Notes: generated by a model from the sequence alone, not told the origin. A stretch of DNA of 64,000 nucleotides from Paenibacillus methanolicus (GCF_008124765.1 NZ_VNHS01000002.1:1-64000); one strand, 5' to 3'; shown: positions 17,068 through 26,063, numbered from the stretch's first letter. A program made the numbers and translations.

Positions 17068-18411
17068 TTATGGTCTAGCCAGGCTTTTATTGACGACGGC
17101 TTCGATGTTTTGCACGGTCTGGTCGAGCGGTTGATCGCTCAGGAAGAACTTATCGAGCTCCGCCGTCGTGTCCTCTTGGATCTTCTGGCTGCTAAGCAGG
17201 GCGTACGGATATGTTTGGGAAGAGGTGAAATACGGAATCAGTTCCTTGAATCCTTCCGGATGCACGCCTTCCGTCAGCCACTTTCCGATCCCTTCTTCGG
17301 TATAGAGCGACTTATGGTTAGGCAGCCACAGGCCCGCCTTCACGTTCTGCAGCTGATATTCCTCGGAGGAGAGGTATTTGACCAGTTTCCATGCTTCCTC
17401 CGGATGCTTCGTATTGGCCGAAGCCACATGCAGATGCGCCTGGCCGTGCGTCACGGCTTGATCGAACTTCGGCAGCGCGCCGACGCCCACCTTGAAGTTC
17501 ATTTGCGATAATTCCTGAAGCGCCCATGAGCCATCCACGAGCATGGCGATTTTGCCGGTTTGCAGCATTTGCGCGGCGCTCATGCCGCTGTTGGTCAGCA
17601 GCTTGCCTTCCGGACTTACGCCTTCCTTCTTGCGAAGATCCGATACCGCTTGAAGCACTTCTTTCACTTCGGGCGTATTGGCCGCGGAGGATTTCAGGTC
17701 GTCCGAGAACCAGTTGCCGCCGTTGCTCATCACTTCGGCGATCAGGTTGTAGTAGTTCTCCATGCCGAAGGCGCCGTACTGCTCGACTTTATCGCCGTTC
17801 TTGATCGTCAGCTTCTTGGCAGTCTCGACGAATTCGCCCCACGACCAGGCTTTCGACGGATCGCTCGGCGGATAGGGTACGCCCGCTTTATCGAAGAGGT
17901 CCTTGTTGTAATAGAGCACCGGCGCGACGATGCAGGATTCGACGCCATAGTATTTGCCGTCCACGGTGCTGAGCTGTACGGCGGAATCGATCAGATCGGC
18001 GGCAATGCCTTCTTTCGTGACGCGATCCGTAATGTCGAGCAGGCTGTTCCGTTTGACGAAGTCGTGATAGTAATCGCTCTGCAGGAAGAACACGTCCGGC
18101 GCCTCATCGCCCAGCACCATCGCCTGCATCTTGGCCACATACTGCGTCCCGCCGGGAATCGTGGTGTACTCCACTTTAATGTTCGGATTTTCCTTCATGA
18201 ACTGCTCCAAGCCGTTCTTGACGCTCTGCGTCTCCAGCGGACTGACCTCCCAGCCCATGAACTTCAACGTCACCTGCTCCGCCTTGCTTTCCCCTTCCTT
18301 GCCGGGAACATTGCTTGCCGTGCTGCCGTTGTCGGCATTGTTGCCGCCGCAAGCCGCGAGCGGTAATGCCAGCATCGCGAGCGACGCGATTGCGACTGAC
18401 CATTTTTTCAT
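17068..18411 (-). CDS. Sugar ABC transporter substrate-binding lipoprotein
   Basis: The protein is 447 residues and begins with a lipoprotein signal peptide with lipobox L-P-L-A-A-C at about 16-21. The rest matches family 1 extracellular solute-binding proteins (T-L-K-F-M-G-W-E, then P-D-V-F-F-L, then G-K-I-A-M-L-V-D-G-S-W-A). It captures an oligosaccharide outside the membrane for the two permeases downstream. GGAGGG precedes the ATG. It heads the transport operon, and the hairpin and cre-like box at 18431-18494 lie in its upstream region. Confidence 0.9.
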   Translation of the reverse strand: MKKWSVAIASLAMLALPLAACGGNNADNGSTASNVPGKEGESKAEQVTLKFMGWEVSPLETQSVKNGLEQFMKENPNIKVEYTTIPGGTQYVAKMQAMVLGDEAPDVFFLQSDYYHDFVKRNSLLDITDRVTKEGIAADLIDSAVQLSTVDGKYYGVESCIVAPVLYYNKDLFDKAGVPYPPSDPSKAWSWGEFVETAKKLTIKNGDKVEQYGAFGMENYYNLIAEVMSNGGNWFSDDLKSSAANTPEVKEVLQAVSDLRKKEGVSPEGKLLTNSGMSAAQMLQTGKIAMLVDGSWALQELSQMNFKVGVGALPKFDQAVTHGQAHLHVASANTKHPEEAWKLVKYLSSEEYQLQNVKAGLWLPNHKSLYTEEGIGKWLTEGVHPEGFKELIPYFTSSQTYPYALLSSQKIQEDTTAELDKFFLSDQPLDQTVQNIEAVVNKSLARP

Positions 18412-18430
18412 ATAAAAGACCCTCCACGCT

Positions 18431-18494
18431 CGGTATGGTGTCGGTTATGCGCTAGCGCTGGGCAGCGCTTTCATAACCACACCCTTACTATACC
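18431..18494 (-). promoter_or_regulatory. Large nested inverted repeat in the leader of the transport operon
   Basis: On the minus strand CGGTAT and GTGTGGTTATG pair with CATAACCGACAC and ATACCG around an inner AGCGCT/AGCGCT stem. A TATAGT that could be a -10 element lies in the upstream arm. It lies between the sensor-type binding protein and the transport binding protein and could act as a terminator-like barrier, an mRNA stabiliser or an operator. Confidence 0.5.
18460..18473 (-). promoter_or_regulatory. Putative CcpA cre box in the transport operon leader
   Basis: TGAAAGCGCTGCCC on the minus strand matches the cre consensus at 12 of 14 positions, including the central TGAAAGCGCT. It overlaps the inner arm of the large inverted repeat. 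Confidence 0.4.
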
Positions 18495-18538
18495 GAAACG
18501 GCGGAGGGCCGAAATTGCAGTATTTTTGGTTTTGTCGA

Positions 18539-19909
18539 CTATTTTTGCGAATATAAAACGCTTACTTTATCGGCAATTTCCCGCAGAGCGGCCTCGGCTT
18601 TCATCTCCCCATGCCAGACGGGAATCAGCCCCTGCGTCACCTCGGGGAAAATCTCCATCTGGTTCTGCAGGTAGTAGCCTACGCTCGGCATCCCGTTATT
18701 CAGCAGCTGCGTCATCATCGCCTCTTTGAATCCCGGCGGATGCGCCGCCGGATTGGCATGGACCCATTTGTCGACGAGGGCCGTATCCGTATACCACTTC
18801 TTCAAGACAGGCATCCATAGGCCGTCCGAGTACAAGGACAGCGATTTGCTCGGATCGGACAGCCACTTGTACAGCAGCCAAGCTTCCTTCGGATGATCGG
18901 ACGAGCGGAAAATGACGGTGGCGCCGCTCAGGCCGACGGTTACGCTTTTCTTTAGCTTAGGCAGCACGCCGATATCGAAATCGACTTCAGCTTTGCCCAG
19001 ATCCAGGTTAATCCATTGCCCGTCCACGATCATCGCGGCGAGACCGGCTTGCAGCGCCATGCTCATCGCAGGCAGCGATTTGGACTCGTACGGCGAAGGC
19101 GCTACATGATGGACGTTAATGAGGTCAGCCAGCCGCTGGATCGCTTCGGCCGCTTCTAGGGATTGCAGCGCAAAGCGCTTCTGATCCGGACTGACCCAGT
19201 CGCCTCCATTGCTGAAAATAAAATTGTTCAACGGGTCCGACCACGTTTCGAACATGATCCCATAGCGGACGATGTGGTTTGGGTCGAAGTCGGGGTCATA
19301 GGCATTCCTCCCCTGGTTATCGAGCGTCAACTTCTTGGCGGCATCGATGAGTTGATCCCAGTTCCACGCCTGCTCGGCTCTGGGTGAAGGCGGCTGGACG
19401 CCCGCTTGTTCGAGCAGATCCTTCCGATAATAGAGTCCGAAGCATTCCGCGGCCGTGCTAACGCCCCATGCGTAGTCCTCGGCGGACTTGTACCAAATAT
19501 AATCGAGAAAGTCGTCCTTCTTCAGTTCTTCATCCTCGGCCAAAAAATCAAACAGATTCAAAAACTTGTTTTCCCGACTGAACATTTCGCCAAGCTCGGT
19601 CGTCATGTACGCCAAATCCGGATCCTCGTTGGATGCGGACATCGCCATCATCTTCGTATTATAGTCGGAGTTCGGGAAATGAACCGACTCGACCGCGATC
19701 CAAGGATAGGCTTCCGTAAATTCCGTCAGGGTGCGTTCGACGGCTCGTTTCTCCTCGATCGAGCCCCAATAGGTAAATTTTAACGTCGCTTTCGCCGGAA
19801 ACTCCTGCTTCTGATCCGGGTCGGCTTCGTGCAGGTAAGCCCTCCATAGCAGATAAGCCATGATGACGATGACCGCCATAACGGTGATTATGAATGCTCT
19901 GCGCCTCAT
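18539..19909 (-). CDS. Membrane-anchored solute-binding protein of the sensor operon
   Basis: The protein is 456 residues: a single N-terminal membrane helix (about 5-23) without a lipobox Cys, then a family 1 solute-binding fold (L-K-F-T-Y-W-G-S, D-L-A-Y-M-T-T-E, A-A-M-I-V-D-G-Q-W). It overlaps the histidine kinase stop by four bases (ATGA), and its ribosome binding site AGGAGGTG lies in the kinase's last codons, so it is translated with the kinase. The transport operon has its own binding protein, so I infer that this one presents a sugar to the kinase, as periplasmic-type binding proteins do in XylFII-LytS-like systems. An alternative is a second transport protein. Confidence 0.8.
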   Translation of the reverse strand: MRRRAFIITVMAVIVIMAYLLWRAYLHEADPDQKQEFPAKATLKFTYWGSIEEKRAVERTLTEFTEAYPWIAVESVHFPNSDYNTKMMAMSASNEDPDLAYMTTELGEMFSRENKFLNLFDFLAEDEELKKDDFLDYIWYKSAEDYAWGVSTAAECFGLYYRKDLLEQAGVQPPSPRAEQAWNWDQLIDAAKKLTLDNQGRNAYDPDFDPNHIVRYGIMFETWSDPLNNFIFSNGGDWVSPDQKRFALQSLEAAEAIQRLADLINVHHVAPSPYESKSLPAMSMALQAGLAAMIVDGQWINLDLGKAEVDFDIGVLPKLKKSVTVGLSGATVIFRSSDHPKEAWLLYKWLSDPSKSLSLYSDGLWMPVLKKWYTDTALVDKWVHANPAAHPPGFKEAMMTQLLNNGMPSVGYYLQNQMEIFPEVTQGLIPVWHGEMKAEAALREIADKVSVLYSQK

Positions 19910-21753
19910 GGCAGCACCTCCTGATGATGGACAGGCGGAAGCGTGACGGTCACGGTCGTGCCTTGGCCGGGTACGGAAGCGATGTGAAGACCGTAAGGCT
20001 CTCCGTAGAGAATATGAATGCGACGGTTGACATTGGAGAGGCCGACATGACTACTGCCTCCCAGCAGCGAAGCCAGCTTGGCCGTGTCCATCCCTTCGCC
20101 GTTATCCTCAATCTGATAGACCCGTCCCTCCTCCGTACGACGGCACGAAATGCACAGCTTCCCCTGTCGGCCCCCCAGCTTCTTAAAGCCGTGAACGAAC
20201 GCATTCTCGACGAGAGGCTGAAGAAAGAACTTCGGCACCTCGTCGCTGCGCAGCTGCTCGTCGATGACGTATTCGACCTGAAAGGCGTCTTCGAACCGCT
20301 TGCTCATAATCGTCACGTAGCCTTCCAGATAGGTCAGATCATCCTGGAAGCGGACCAACGTCGACTCGTGCTTGACCATATATTTCATCATGTTGGACAA
20401 GCTCACGACGATATCGCTGATCTCGTACTCCTCTTTCTCGAGCGCCATCAGACTGACCATATTCAGCGTGTTGTACATAAAATGGGGATCCAACTGGAGG
20501 TTCAACGCTTTGATCTGTGCTTCCTTCTCGCGTATTTGCGTTTCGTAGTTCTCCTGAATCAGCTTGACGATGTTCTCGTTCATGTCGTTGAATTTCTTCA
20601 TCAGGATGCGGAACTCGTAGCTGCCGCTCTGCTTGAAATTCGTTGCGAACCGTCCTTCTCCCGTATTGACGATGGCCCGAATCATCGTGCGGAACGGGTT
20701 CGTAATAAGCCTCGACAGGAAGTAAGAAAGCGCGATGAAGACGACGGTGATAATCCCGACGGAGACGAGCAGGTTGCGGACATATTGCTTGGTGACAGGG
20801 TCAAGCAGTTCGCTGGGCGGGATCACGGCAATGCTGAGCCAGCCCGTAATGTCCGAACGGGCGAACGCGACGACCTGCTCCTTACCGTGGATGCGCATCA
20901 TCCGCACGCCGCTTTTCTCCTCCATCAACTCGGGGAGCATCGGCAAGTCCGCTTTCGTCGTCAGCAATGACCGATCGGAATGCGCAATGATCCGGCCCTT
21001 CGGATCGACGACCATGTAAGAGGCGCCGCTGACCGGAATGCTGCCGGCGAAGACGGTCGTGAATAGGGAATCCTTGAAGTTCAATAGCAGAGCCGGCTTG
21101 TCTTTAAGATCGGTGTAGGCCCGGAACTTCCCTTTATAGTAGGAGCCTTGAATCATCGAGATGGCAGAGAATAAATGTTTGTAATCGAAGTCCATCTTCT
21201 TCAAGTACGGAATTCGGTACATGTCCGCGAAGTTGTACGTCGGCACCCATTGGATCTTGCCTTTCCCGTCCTTGGCCGTTCGGTCCAAATCGGTGCCCTC
21301 GAAACCATTGATCGGAATGAAATTTTTGGCGTGCTCGCTATTGGCCGAGGAGGCCGTGCCAAAGATAAAATAGGAAGTCGCGACTTGCACGGAATAGATA
21401 TCCTGCGATTGCGCGAAATATTTATCAAGAATGCCTTTTATCCGCAGATCGGCGGCAAGCACCTTCGTTTTGTTGTCGATATCCAGGGTCGAGAACGTCT
21501 CATAGAAATCGGCGTCTTCCATAAATCCGTAGATCATCTCTCGAATGCGGGAAAACTTCGCGTCGATGATCTCGTTGTTCTTGCGAACGATGGTGAAGAC
21601 GTCCTTCTGCGCCATCTCGAGCACGGTGTTGCGATTCAGTCGGTAATCGCTGATGCCGAAGATAAGGATCGTGCCGGCGAGAAGCATAATATAGGTCAGC
21701 AGCAGCTTCGTATGCAGCCGGCCTTCTTTGAGCGTCCGCAGCCAGATCCTCAT
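19906..21753 (-). CDS. Sensor histidine kinase, YesM type
   Basis: The protein is 615 residues: helix 1 at about 16-36, an extracellular sensing region, helix 2 at about 328-350, a HAMP linker, and a His_kinase domain with Q-L-D-P-H-F-M-Y-N-T-L-N (His424) followed by a HATPase domain (Q-P-L-V-E-N-A-F-V-H-G-F and a D-N-G-E-G-M box). This is the LytS/YesM family that pairs with AraC-type response regulators for carbohydrate uptake. Its ATG overlaps the regulator's stop (ATGA) and its stop overlaps the start of the anchored binding protein, so the three are coupled. Confidence 0.93.
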   Translation of the reverse strand: MRIWLRTLKEGRLHTKLLLTYIMLLAGTILIFGISDYRLNRNTVLEMAQKDVFTIVRKNNEIIDAKFSRIREMIYGFMEDADFYETFSTLDIDNKTKVLAADLRIKGILDKYFAQSQDIYSVQVATSYFIFGTASSANSEHAKNFIPINGFEGTDLDRTAKDGKGKIQWVPTYNFADMYRIPYLKKMDFDYKHLFSAISMIQGSYYKGKFRAYTDLKDKPALLLNFKDSLFTTVFAGSIPVSGASYMVVDPKGRIIAHSDRSLLTTKADLPMLPELMEEKSGVRMMRIHGKEQVVAFARSDITGWLSIAVIPPSELLDPVTKQYVRNLLVSVGIITVVFIALSYFLSRLITNPFRTMIRAIVNTGEGRFATNFKQSGSYEFRILMKKFNDMNENIVKLIQENYETQIREKEAQIKALNLQLDPHFMYNTLNMVSLMALEKEEYEISDIVVSLSNMMKYMVKHESTLVRFQDDLTYLEGYVTIMSKRFEDAFQVEYVIDEQLRSDEVPKFFLQPLVENAFVHGFKKLGGRQGKLCISCRRTEEGRVYQIEDNGEGMDTAKLASLLGGSSHVGLSNVNRRIHILYGEPYGLHIASVPGQGTTVTVTLPPVHHQEVLP

Positions 21754-23297
21754 TTCGCCGCGCCGCCGCCGTGCATCTGCCGGAACGTTTTAGGCGAGAT
21801 GCCGGTTTCGCGCTTAAACATTTTGTTGAAGTACGTCGCCGTCCGGAACCCGCTCCGCTCCGAGATGAGCGCGATCTTCTCGTCCGACCGCTCGAGCATC
21901 AGCTTCGCTTTGTTGATTCTCAGGTCCAGGAGATACTCCGAGAAATTCCGCCCCGTCCGCTGTTTGAACAAATTGCTGAAGTACGAAGCGTTGAAATGAA
22001 ACATCGCCGCGACCGATTCCAACGAAATATCTTCCATATAATGCTGCTGCAAATAATGCTGGCAGCGCAGAATCAGAAGTCCGTTCTTATCCAGTTGAGT
22101 CTTCTCCGCAAGCTCGAGCAATCGCAGGACGAACTCCTTGAACCGCAGCCGCAGCTCCCGGTAATCCCGATAATGGCGGAATTGCTTCCGCAGCAGCGCA
22201 TGATCCCAATCCGGAGAATGTGCAGGCAGCAGACTTTGCAAGCTATGGAGCAGTTGCCACACCATATGTCCAACCTCATCCCGGATCAGTTCGGGATCGG
22301 GATACGGGGATACCTCTCTCGGCTCGAAGAACGCATTGACCAGGTCCAAGGCCCGCGGGCGCTCGCTCGCTTTAATCGCCGCCGCGAGCGGCTCCGCGAT
22401 TTCCTTTGCGCTCGTTATTCCTCTCTCGGCGAACGCCTGGACGTCCGATCTCCAGAAGACCGCATCCTCCGACGCATAAAACCGGTGCCGCAAGGCTAGC
22501 AGCGCCTCATCGTAAGCTTCCTTCACGACCAGCCTGAAATCGGGACTCACGCGGCTAACGCCCGCGGACACGTCTTCAAAGCCATCCGCTCTTACGCGCT
22601 CCAGGATCCGGCTGATCTTCGTGACGGTGTCCGAAGGTTTCGCCGCGAGGATAGGATTCAGCCACACCAAGGACGCCATGCGATAGCCGGCCACCTCTTG
22701 AAACGTCTCGCAATGACCCAGGGCTTCGGATTCGGCTGTCCAGTTTCCTTTGAGCGCCGCCATACGATCTCCATCAGACAGTCCGCTCAGTTCGAAGACG
22801 ATTGCAAGTCCCGAACCGCTCGATGGCGCGTAGTGTTCGATAAGCTGCCGCTTTCGGTCGGTTAATGGATCTGTTATAATCTCGTGCCAGAATCGCTCTT
22901 TGTTCAACGCATGATGCTTGTTATCTTGGGCGAACAGTGCCTCGAGCTTCGCGATCACGCGCTCGATATCCGCAAGTCCAATCGGTTTGATCAAGTACTC
23001 GATAACCCGGTGCTCAATGGCTTTCTGCGCATAATCGAATTGCCCGTATCCGCTGATTAATACCGTCCGGATATGGGGTTTCTGATTGGCGATCCTTTCC
23101 GCCAGCGTGAGACCGTCCTCGTCCGGCATCCGAATATCCGTGAGCACGGCATTGACCGGTTCGCTCGTCAGCAGCTCCCAGGCCGACTTCACATCCGTCG
23201 CTTCCAACGTCCGGTAATCCGGCCGCAGCCTCCGAATAATCGCCGACAAGGCTTTCACTTGGCGCGCCTCGTCATCGACGATCATAATCGTCTTCAT
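21750..23297 (-). CDS. Response regulator, YesN/AraC type
   Basis: The protein is 515 residues. I chose the ATG at 23297 (M-K-T-I-M-I-V-D-D-E) because GGAGGGG lies six bases upstream; the in-frame ATG two codons earlier is directly against the GGAGGGG. The receiver domain has D-D at 8-9, phospho-acceptor Asp54 (T-D-I-R-M) and Lys in L-I-K-P-I-G. A long middle region follows, then two AraC helix-turn-helix motifs at the C-terminus (Y-F-S-N-L-F-K-Q-R-T-G and T-Y-F-N-K-M-F-K-R-E-T-G). It probably activates the adjacent transport operon and perhaps the secreted enzymes. A good cre box lies just upstream. Confidence 0.93.
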   Translation of the reverse strand: MKTIMIVDDEARQVKALSAIIRRLRPDYRTLEATDVKSAWELLTSEPVNAVLTDIRMPDEDGLTLAERIANQKPHIRTVLISGYGQFDYAQKAIEHRVIEYLIKPIGLADIERVIAKLEALFAQDNKHHALNKERFWHEIITDPLTDRKRQLIEHYAPSSGSGLAIVFELSGLSDGDRMAALKGNWTAESEALGHCETFQEVAGYRMASLVWLNPILAAKPSDTVTKISRILERVRADGFEDVSAGVSRVSPDFRLVVKEAYDEALLALRHRFYASEDAVFWRSDVQAFAERGITSAKEIAEPLAAAIKASERPRALDLVNAFFEPREVSPYPDPELIRDEVGHMVWQLLHSLQSLLPAHSPDWDHALLRKQFRHYRDYRELRLRFKEFVLRLLELAEKTQLDKNGLLILRCQHYLQQHYMEDISLESVAAMFHFNASYFSNLFKQRTGRNFSEYLLDLRINKAKLMLERSDEKIALISERSGFRTATYFNKMFKRETGISPKTFRQMHGGGAAK

Positions 23298-23315
23298 CTC
23301 CATCCCCTCCAAAAA

Positions 23316-23329
23316 AGAAAGCGCTAACA
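23316..23329 (-). promoter_or_regulatory. Putative CcpA cre box before the two-component operon
   Basis: AGAAAGCGCTAACA matches the cre consensus at 13 of 14 positions. It is about 19 bases upstream of the regulator start. Repression here would shut off the sensor and so the whole locus when a preferred sugar is present. Confidence 0.55.
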
Positions 23330-23499
23330 ACAAATAATATAACCTATTTTCAGCACCTGAACGTATCACTTTTCTTCGAAAATAGCACGATTTTTGGGTT
23401 TGTCTTGGCAGTTCGAAAGACAAGAATACCCGTTCGCGATGCGTTTAATAAGAAATCTTACCTACATCCGTTTTAATAGAGTAAGCCATGTCTCGTGAG

Positions 23500-23747
23500 G
23501 AACTGACCCCAAAACGTGAGACAAATCAAAACACCTTCAAGAGAATTCGACCATGTCGTAAGATATGGTCATATCTCTGGAGGTGTTTTTCCCGGTAGAA
23601 ATCAAGATGTAGGCCATTGAAATGAGACTGGCAGGAATTTCGGTGAAGGAAGTCATGGAGGAGCTTGGAATACGAAATAGGTCGCAAGTGAAAACGTGGA
23701 TGAAATTGGTATCGCAAATGGTGAGTTGAGGCGGCTGGAACAATTTG
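23500..23747 (+). pseudogene. IS3-family element remnant (end plus broken orfA)
   Basis: The left end GAACTGACCCCAAAACGTGAGAC resembles IS150/IS3-type termini. From about 23583 a decayed orfA reads P-V-E-I-K-M, stop, A-I-E-M-R-L-A-G, then E-E-L-G-I-R-N-R-S-Q-V-K-T-W-M-K. The remaining Y-R-x-G-E-L-R-R-L-E-Q-F can be seen only after a frameshift. No orfB is present. It is a dead fragment. Confidence 0.75.
23528..23589. repeat. Imperfect inverted repeat inside the IS3 relic
   Basis: AAAACACCT and AGGTGTTTT form the outer stem, with AGAGA/TCTCT and GACCAT/ATGGTC inside. It lies between the IS end and the orfA remnant and may have limited read-through into the transposase. Confidence 0.6.
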
Positions 23748-24037
23748 ACGTGATTCGGCTGTTTCCCAATAAACGTTTACCCAAACTGCATATTGGTGAA
23801 TATTTATACATTTCTCATCATTTCTGAAAATCCAGTCTCATTAATTTTACTCGCATAGCTTCGATGTTGTTGTTCCACAATTCATTAGACGACAATTCAT
23901 CTGGCGACTTTAACATCGCCATTATTCCCGAATTAATTAGAAAAAAAAATTTAAGGGCTCGTTAATGCAGTATACATCCATTGTATATTTATGCACATGC
24001 AGTATTCCTTAAGATCCAAGTCAATCGTGCAATAAAA
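23748..24037. other. AT-rich intergenic stretch
   Basis: I see no gene or clear signal here apart from ATTCGGCTGTTTCCCA at its start, which is also found at about 5998-6013. Confidence 0.5.
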
Positions 24038-24076
24038 AAGCAATTTGACTTTGGAAAATCCAAAGACAAATTGCTT
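24038..24076 (-). terminator. Rho-independent terminator downstream of the DUF2935 gene
   Basis: AAGCAATTTG, A, CTTTGG pairs with CCAAAG, A, CAAATTGCTT around AAAAT, and on the minus strand it is followed by six T. It is about 140 bases after the DUF2935 stop, with repeat copy 3 between them. Confidence 0.75.
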
Positions 24077-24095
24077 ATAAATACTTATTTTTTTT

Positions 24096-24120
24096 AGAAC
24101 GAGATGCTACGCTGCAAGTG
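24096..24120 (+). repeat. 25-bp dispersed repeat, copy 3
   Basis: AGAACGAGAT, GCTACGCTGCAAG, TG. It shares the upstream ATAAATAC and T-rich spacer with copy 1. Confidence 0.6.
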
Positions 24121-24216
24121 CCATCACTTTAATAGCTGTCATTCTTGGCTAGAACATGAAAGTCAGTCAGGGCATTCGGATCTTGTCCATTGTATCCCTC
24201 AATTACCCAGGGAGTA

Positions 24217-25014
24217 TCAATTTTCGATTCTTGGCTTGGCCGGATTACAGCTTGGTGGGGGGAATGCTCCGCTTTGGGCGAGCTTAATTAAATAATAGCA
24301 TTCCTCCCGAAACATATGGTCCGGTATAAGCGGATTGATACGGCTAAGAAGTTCGGCGCTCAGGTCGAGTTGTTCGACTTCTTGCAGGAATGCTTGAAAT
24401 ATATTCATTTCCATTTCAATATCTCGATGGAACTTTGAGATCGAAGGGTAACTTTTCTTCATCGTTCGCAAATAACCGGTCAATTCAATCGCCTTCAGAT
24501 AGAACTGCTCGAAATGCTTTTCGAATTCCATGCTTTTTTGCATCAGTCTCTTCTCGACGGGATCGAGATCGATGGCGATCACAGCGGCATGACCCGCTGC
24601 ATCCGGCAACCAAAGTAAATCATGGTGGAGAGGATGATAGATCGGGACATTGTTTCCTTTTAGCAGTTCTTGCAAAATCTTTGCATACTCATCCAGTTCG
24701 TTTACCATATGGTTTAGAAAGGTCGGAGACATTGCCAGCTGAACTTGATTGAGGAGTCTGTGGTCAAGGAGATCGAGCTTGAACTTTCGAAGATCCGTTA
24801 CGGCTTCGTAAGCTTCAACACTAATGGCTTCGAGTGAATGACCTGTTCCGTTTTCACGAGCTTGGGCAAGTAGATCGTCGAACAGTATCTTGAAGGACTC
24901 TGCTTGTTCGATATCCCTTTTTTCATTGGATGATAAGGCCCCTAGAATAAATCTGGCATGATCACCAAGGATCTGGAGCCAGAATTGATGCTCGAACCAA
25001 GCTTGCTCAGACAT
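24217..25014 (-). CDS. DUF2935 family protein
   Basis: The protein is 265 residues with no signal peptide, predicted nearly all helical. It looks like two related four-helix bundles with conserved His and Glu: an E-x-x-F-W-L-Q-I-L-x-D-H-A-R-F-I start, H-H-D-L-L-W-L-P-D-A-x-G-H-A in the middle, and M-F-R-E-E-C-Y-Y-L near the end. This pattern is typical of DUF2935, a ferritin-like, probably metal-binding family of unknown function common in Bacilli. The ATG has a run of G upstream. It has no functional link to the sugar genes around it. Confidence 0.8.
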   Translation of the reverse strand: MSEQAWFEHQFWLQILGDHARFILGALSSNEKRDIEQAESFKILFDDLLAQARENGTGHSLEAISVEAYEAVTDLRKFKLDLLDHRLLNQVQLAMSPTFLNHMVNELDEYAKILQELLKGNNVPIYHPLHHDLLWLPDAAGHAAVIAIDLDPVEKRLMQKSMEFEKHFEQFYLKAIELTGYLRTMKKSYPSISKFHRDIEMEMNIFQAFLQEVEQLDLSAELLSRINPLIPDHMFREECYYLIKLAQSGAFPPPSCNPAKPRIEN

Positions 25015-25044
25015 CTTGCTCCCCCCCCTTGTTACCTGTGTAAA

Positions 25045-25281
25045 TTATTTCAAAAACCATCCTTTTCTCATGATTACAGTATGAAAGCACTGTGACAGAT
25101 ATTCGTCTGCGTAAACGCTAAGAAGTCGCTTGAGTGATAGCAGCCAAACATCAGTGCCAATCGCGTTATTTTGTTCATCGTCAGGGTATATGCGATATTT
25201 GTACGCTTTATAGATTAACAAGCCACAAAGCCTCCTTTCTGGAAATTTCAAGCTAAGCAAAGTGGAGGATGAATCGTACAT
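25045..25281 (-). pseudogene. IS200/IS605 TnpB (OrfB) N-terminal remnant
   Basis: The frame contains Y-K-A-Y-K-Y-R-I-Y-P-D-D-E-Q, the hallmark N-terminus of IS605-type TnpB proteins (K-A-Y-K-F-R-I-Y-P-N). The residues after it do not match TnpB and the RuvC-like core is absent, so only the first 20 codons or so are recognisable. The start lies near 25220. Confidence 0.45.
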
Positions 25282-25589
25282 TTTTTGCCGCGAAGGTTTG
25301 CAGTAGCAAGCCCCGTCACCCCTAGTCTTCCTTCACGAGTATGGTACGGTTCACCGCGCTGTCTGTAACGGCAAGTTTTAATTTAATTAACACAACTTCT
25401 TTACTAGGCGACTCAGCGTTGTTTCTCCCGGACATGCCTGCAGTTCCGAGCGCGTTTGTTTGCTCGGTCCCCACCTACCTTTGTGGTCATGACGGTCAAA
25501 ATCCGGTTATAAGCGGTTGTGGGGATCGGATAACCTTTCCGGGGGCGGGAAATAATAGTACCAATCTGTACGCAAAAGGTGGGAATCCG
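25282..25589. other. Unassigned stretch upstream of the membrane-protein pair
   Basis: No gene is convincing here. Minus-strand fragments look like eroded coding sequence, possibly the C-terminus of the same TnpB relic. An open frame on the plus strand runs through it into the next gene but has poor coding character here and no good start. Confidence 0.3.
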
Positions 25590-26063
25590 TTGGCTCTCCT
25601 GGTCTTCTGCAGTATATCGGTGCTGCTCATTCTTACTTTATCCGTAACGAAACGCCGGCTGCATCTCTTCGAAGGCATCATCGTATGGGTCCTTACCGTA
25701 TTGCTTCAAAACAACTTCCATTGGTTGATCGGATTAAACTATAAGCTAGTCGAACTGTCGCTTGATTGGATAGACTATCTGGTTTACGATACGAATCGCA
25801 GCATAATAGTTCCGATCGGCATGATGCTGTTCCTGGAGCTTCACTCATCGCTGGACCGGAAGTGGAAGAAGCTTCTGAACGGGGCGATGTTCGCTGCGCT
25901 TTTTGTCGGACTCGAATACTTGGACGATGCGCTTGGCATCCTCAGCCACAGCCGAAATTGGAGGGTATGGTATTCCTTTGCCAATTGGAGCTTGAATCTA
26001 CTGGTGTTGTGGTTGGCTTTTACAAAAATCCGGTCCATCGCCCGAAAGGAAGTGAGGATATGA
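25590..26063 (+). CDS. Small polytopic membrane protein of unknown function
   Basis: About 157 residues from a TTG at 25590 with AGGTGGG six bases upstream. The frame is open further upstream but that part lacks coding character. It has four or five hydrophobic helices, with F-H-W-L-I-G and W-R-V-W-Y-S-F-A-N-W in the loops. It resembles the small CBO0543-like membrane proteins of Bacilli, although I am not certain of the family. Its stop overlaps the next gene's start (ATGA), so the two are translated together and probably form a complex. Confidence 0.55.
   Translation: MALLVFCSISVLLILTLSVTKRRLHLFEGIIVWVLTVLLQNNFHWLIGLNYKLVELSLDWIDYLVYDTNRSIIVPIGMMLFLELHSSLDRKWKKLLNGAMFAALFVGLEYLDDALGILSHSRNWRVWYSFANWSLNLLVLWLAFTKIRSIARKEVRI

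Noticed and set aside
17560-18366. Open frame of 268 codons opposite the binding lipoprotein
   Set aside because: The lipoprotein has a signal, lipobox and family motifs; the opposite frame has none.
19894-20970. Open frame of 358 codons opposite the histidine kinase
   Set aside because: The kinase frame has all catalytic boxes; the opposite frame is a shadow.
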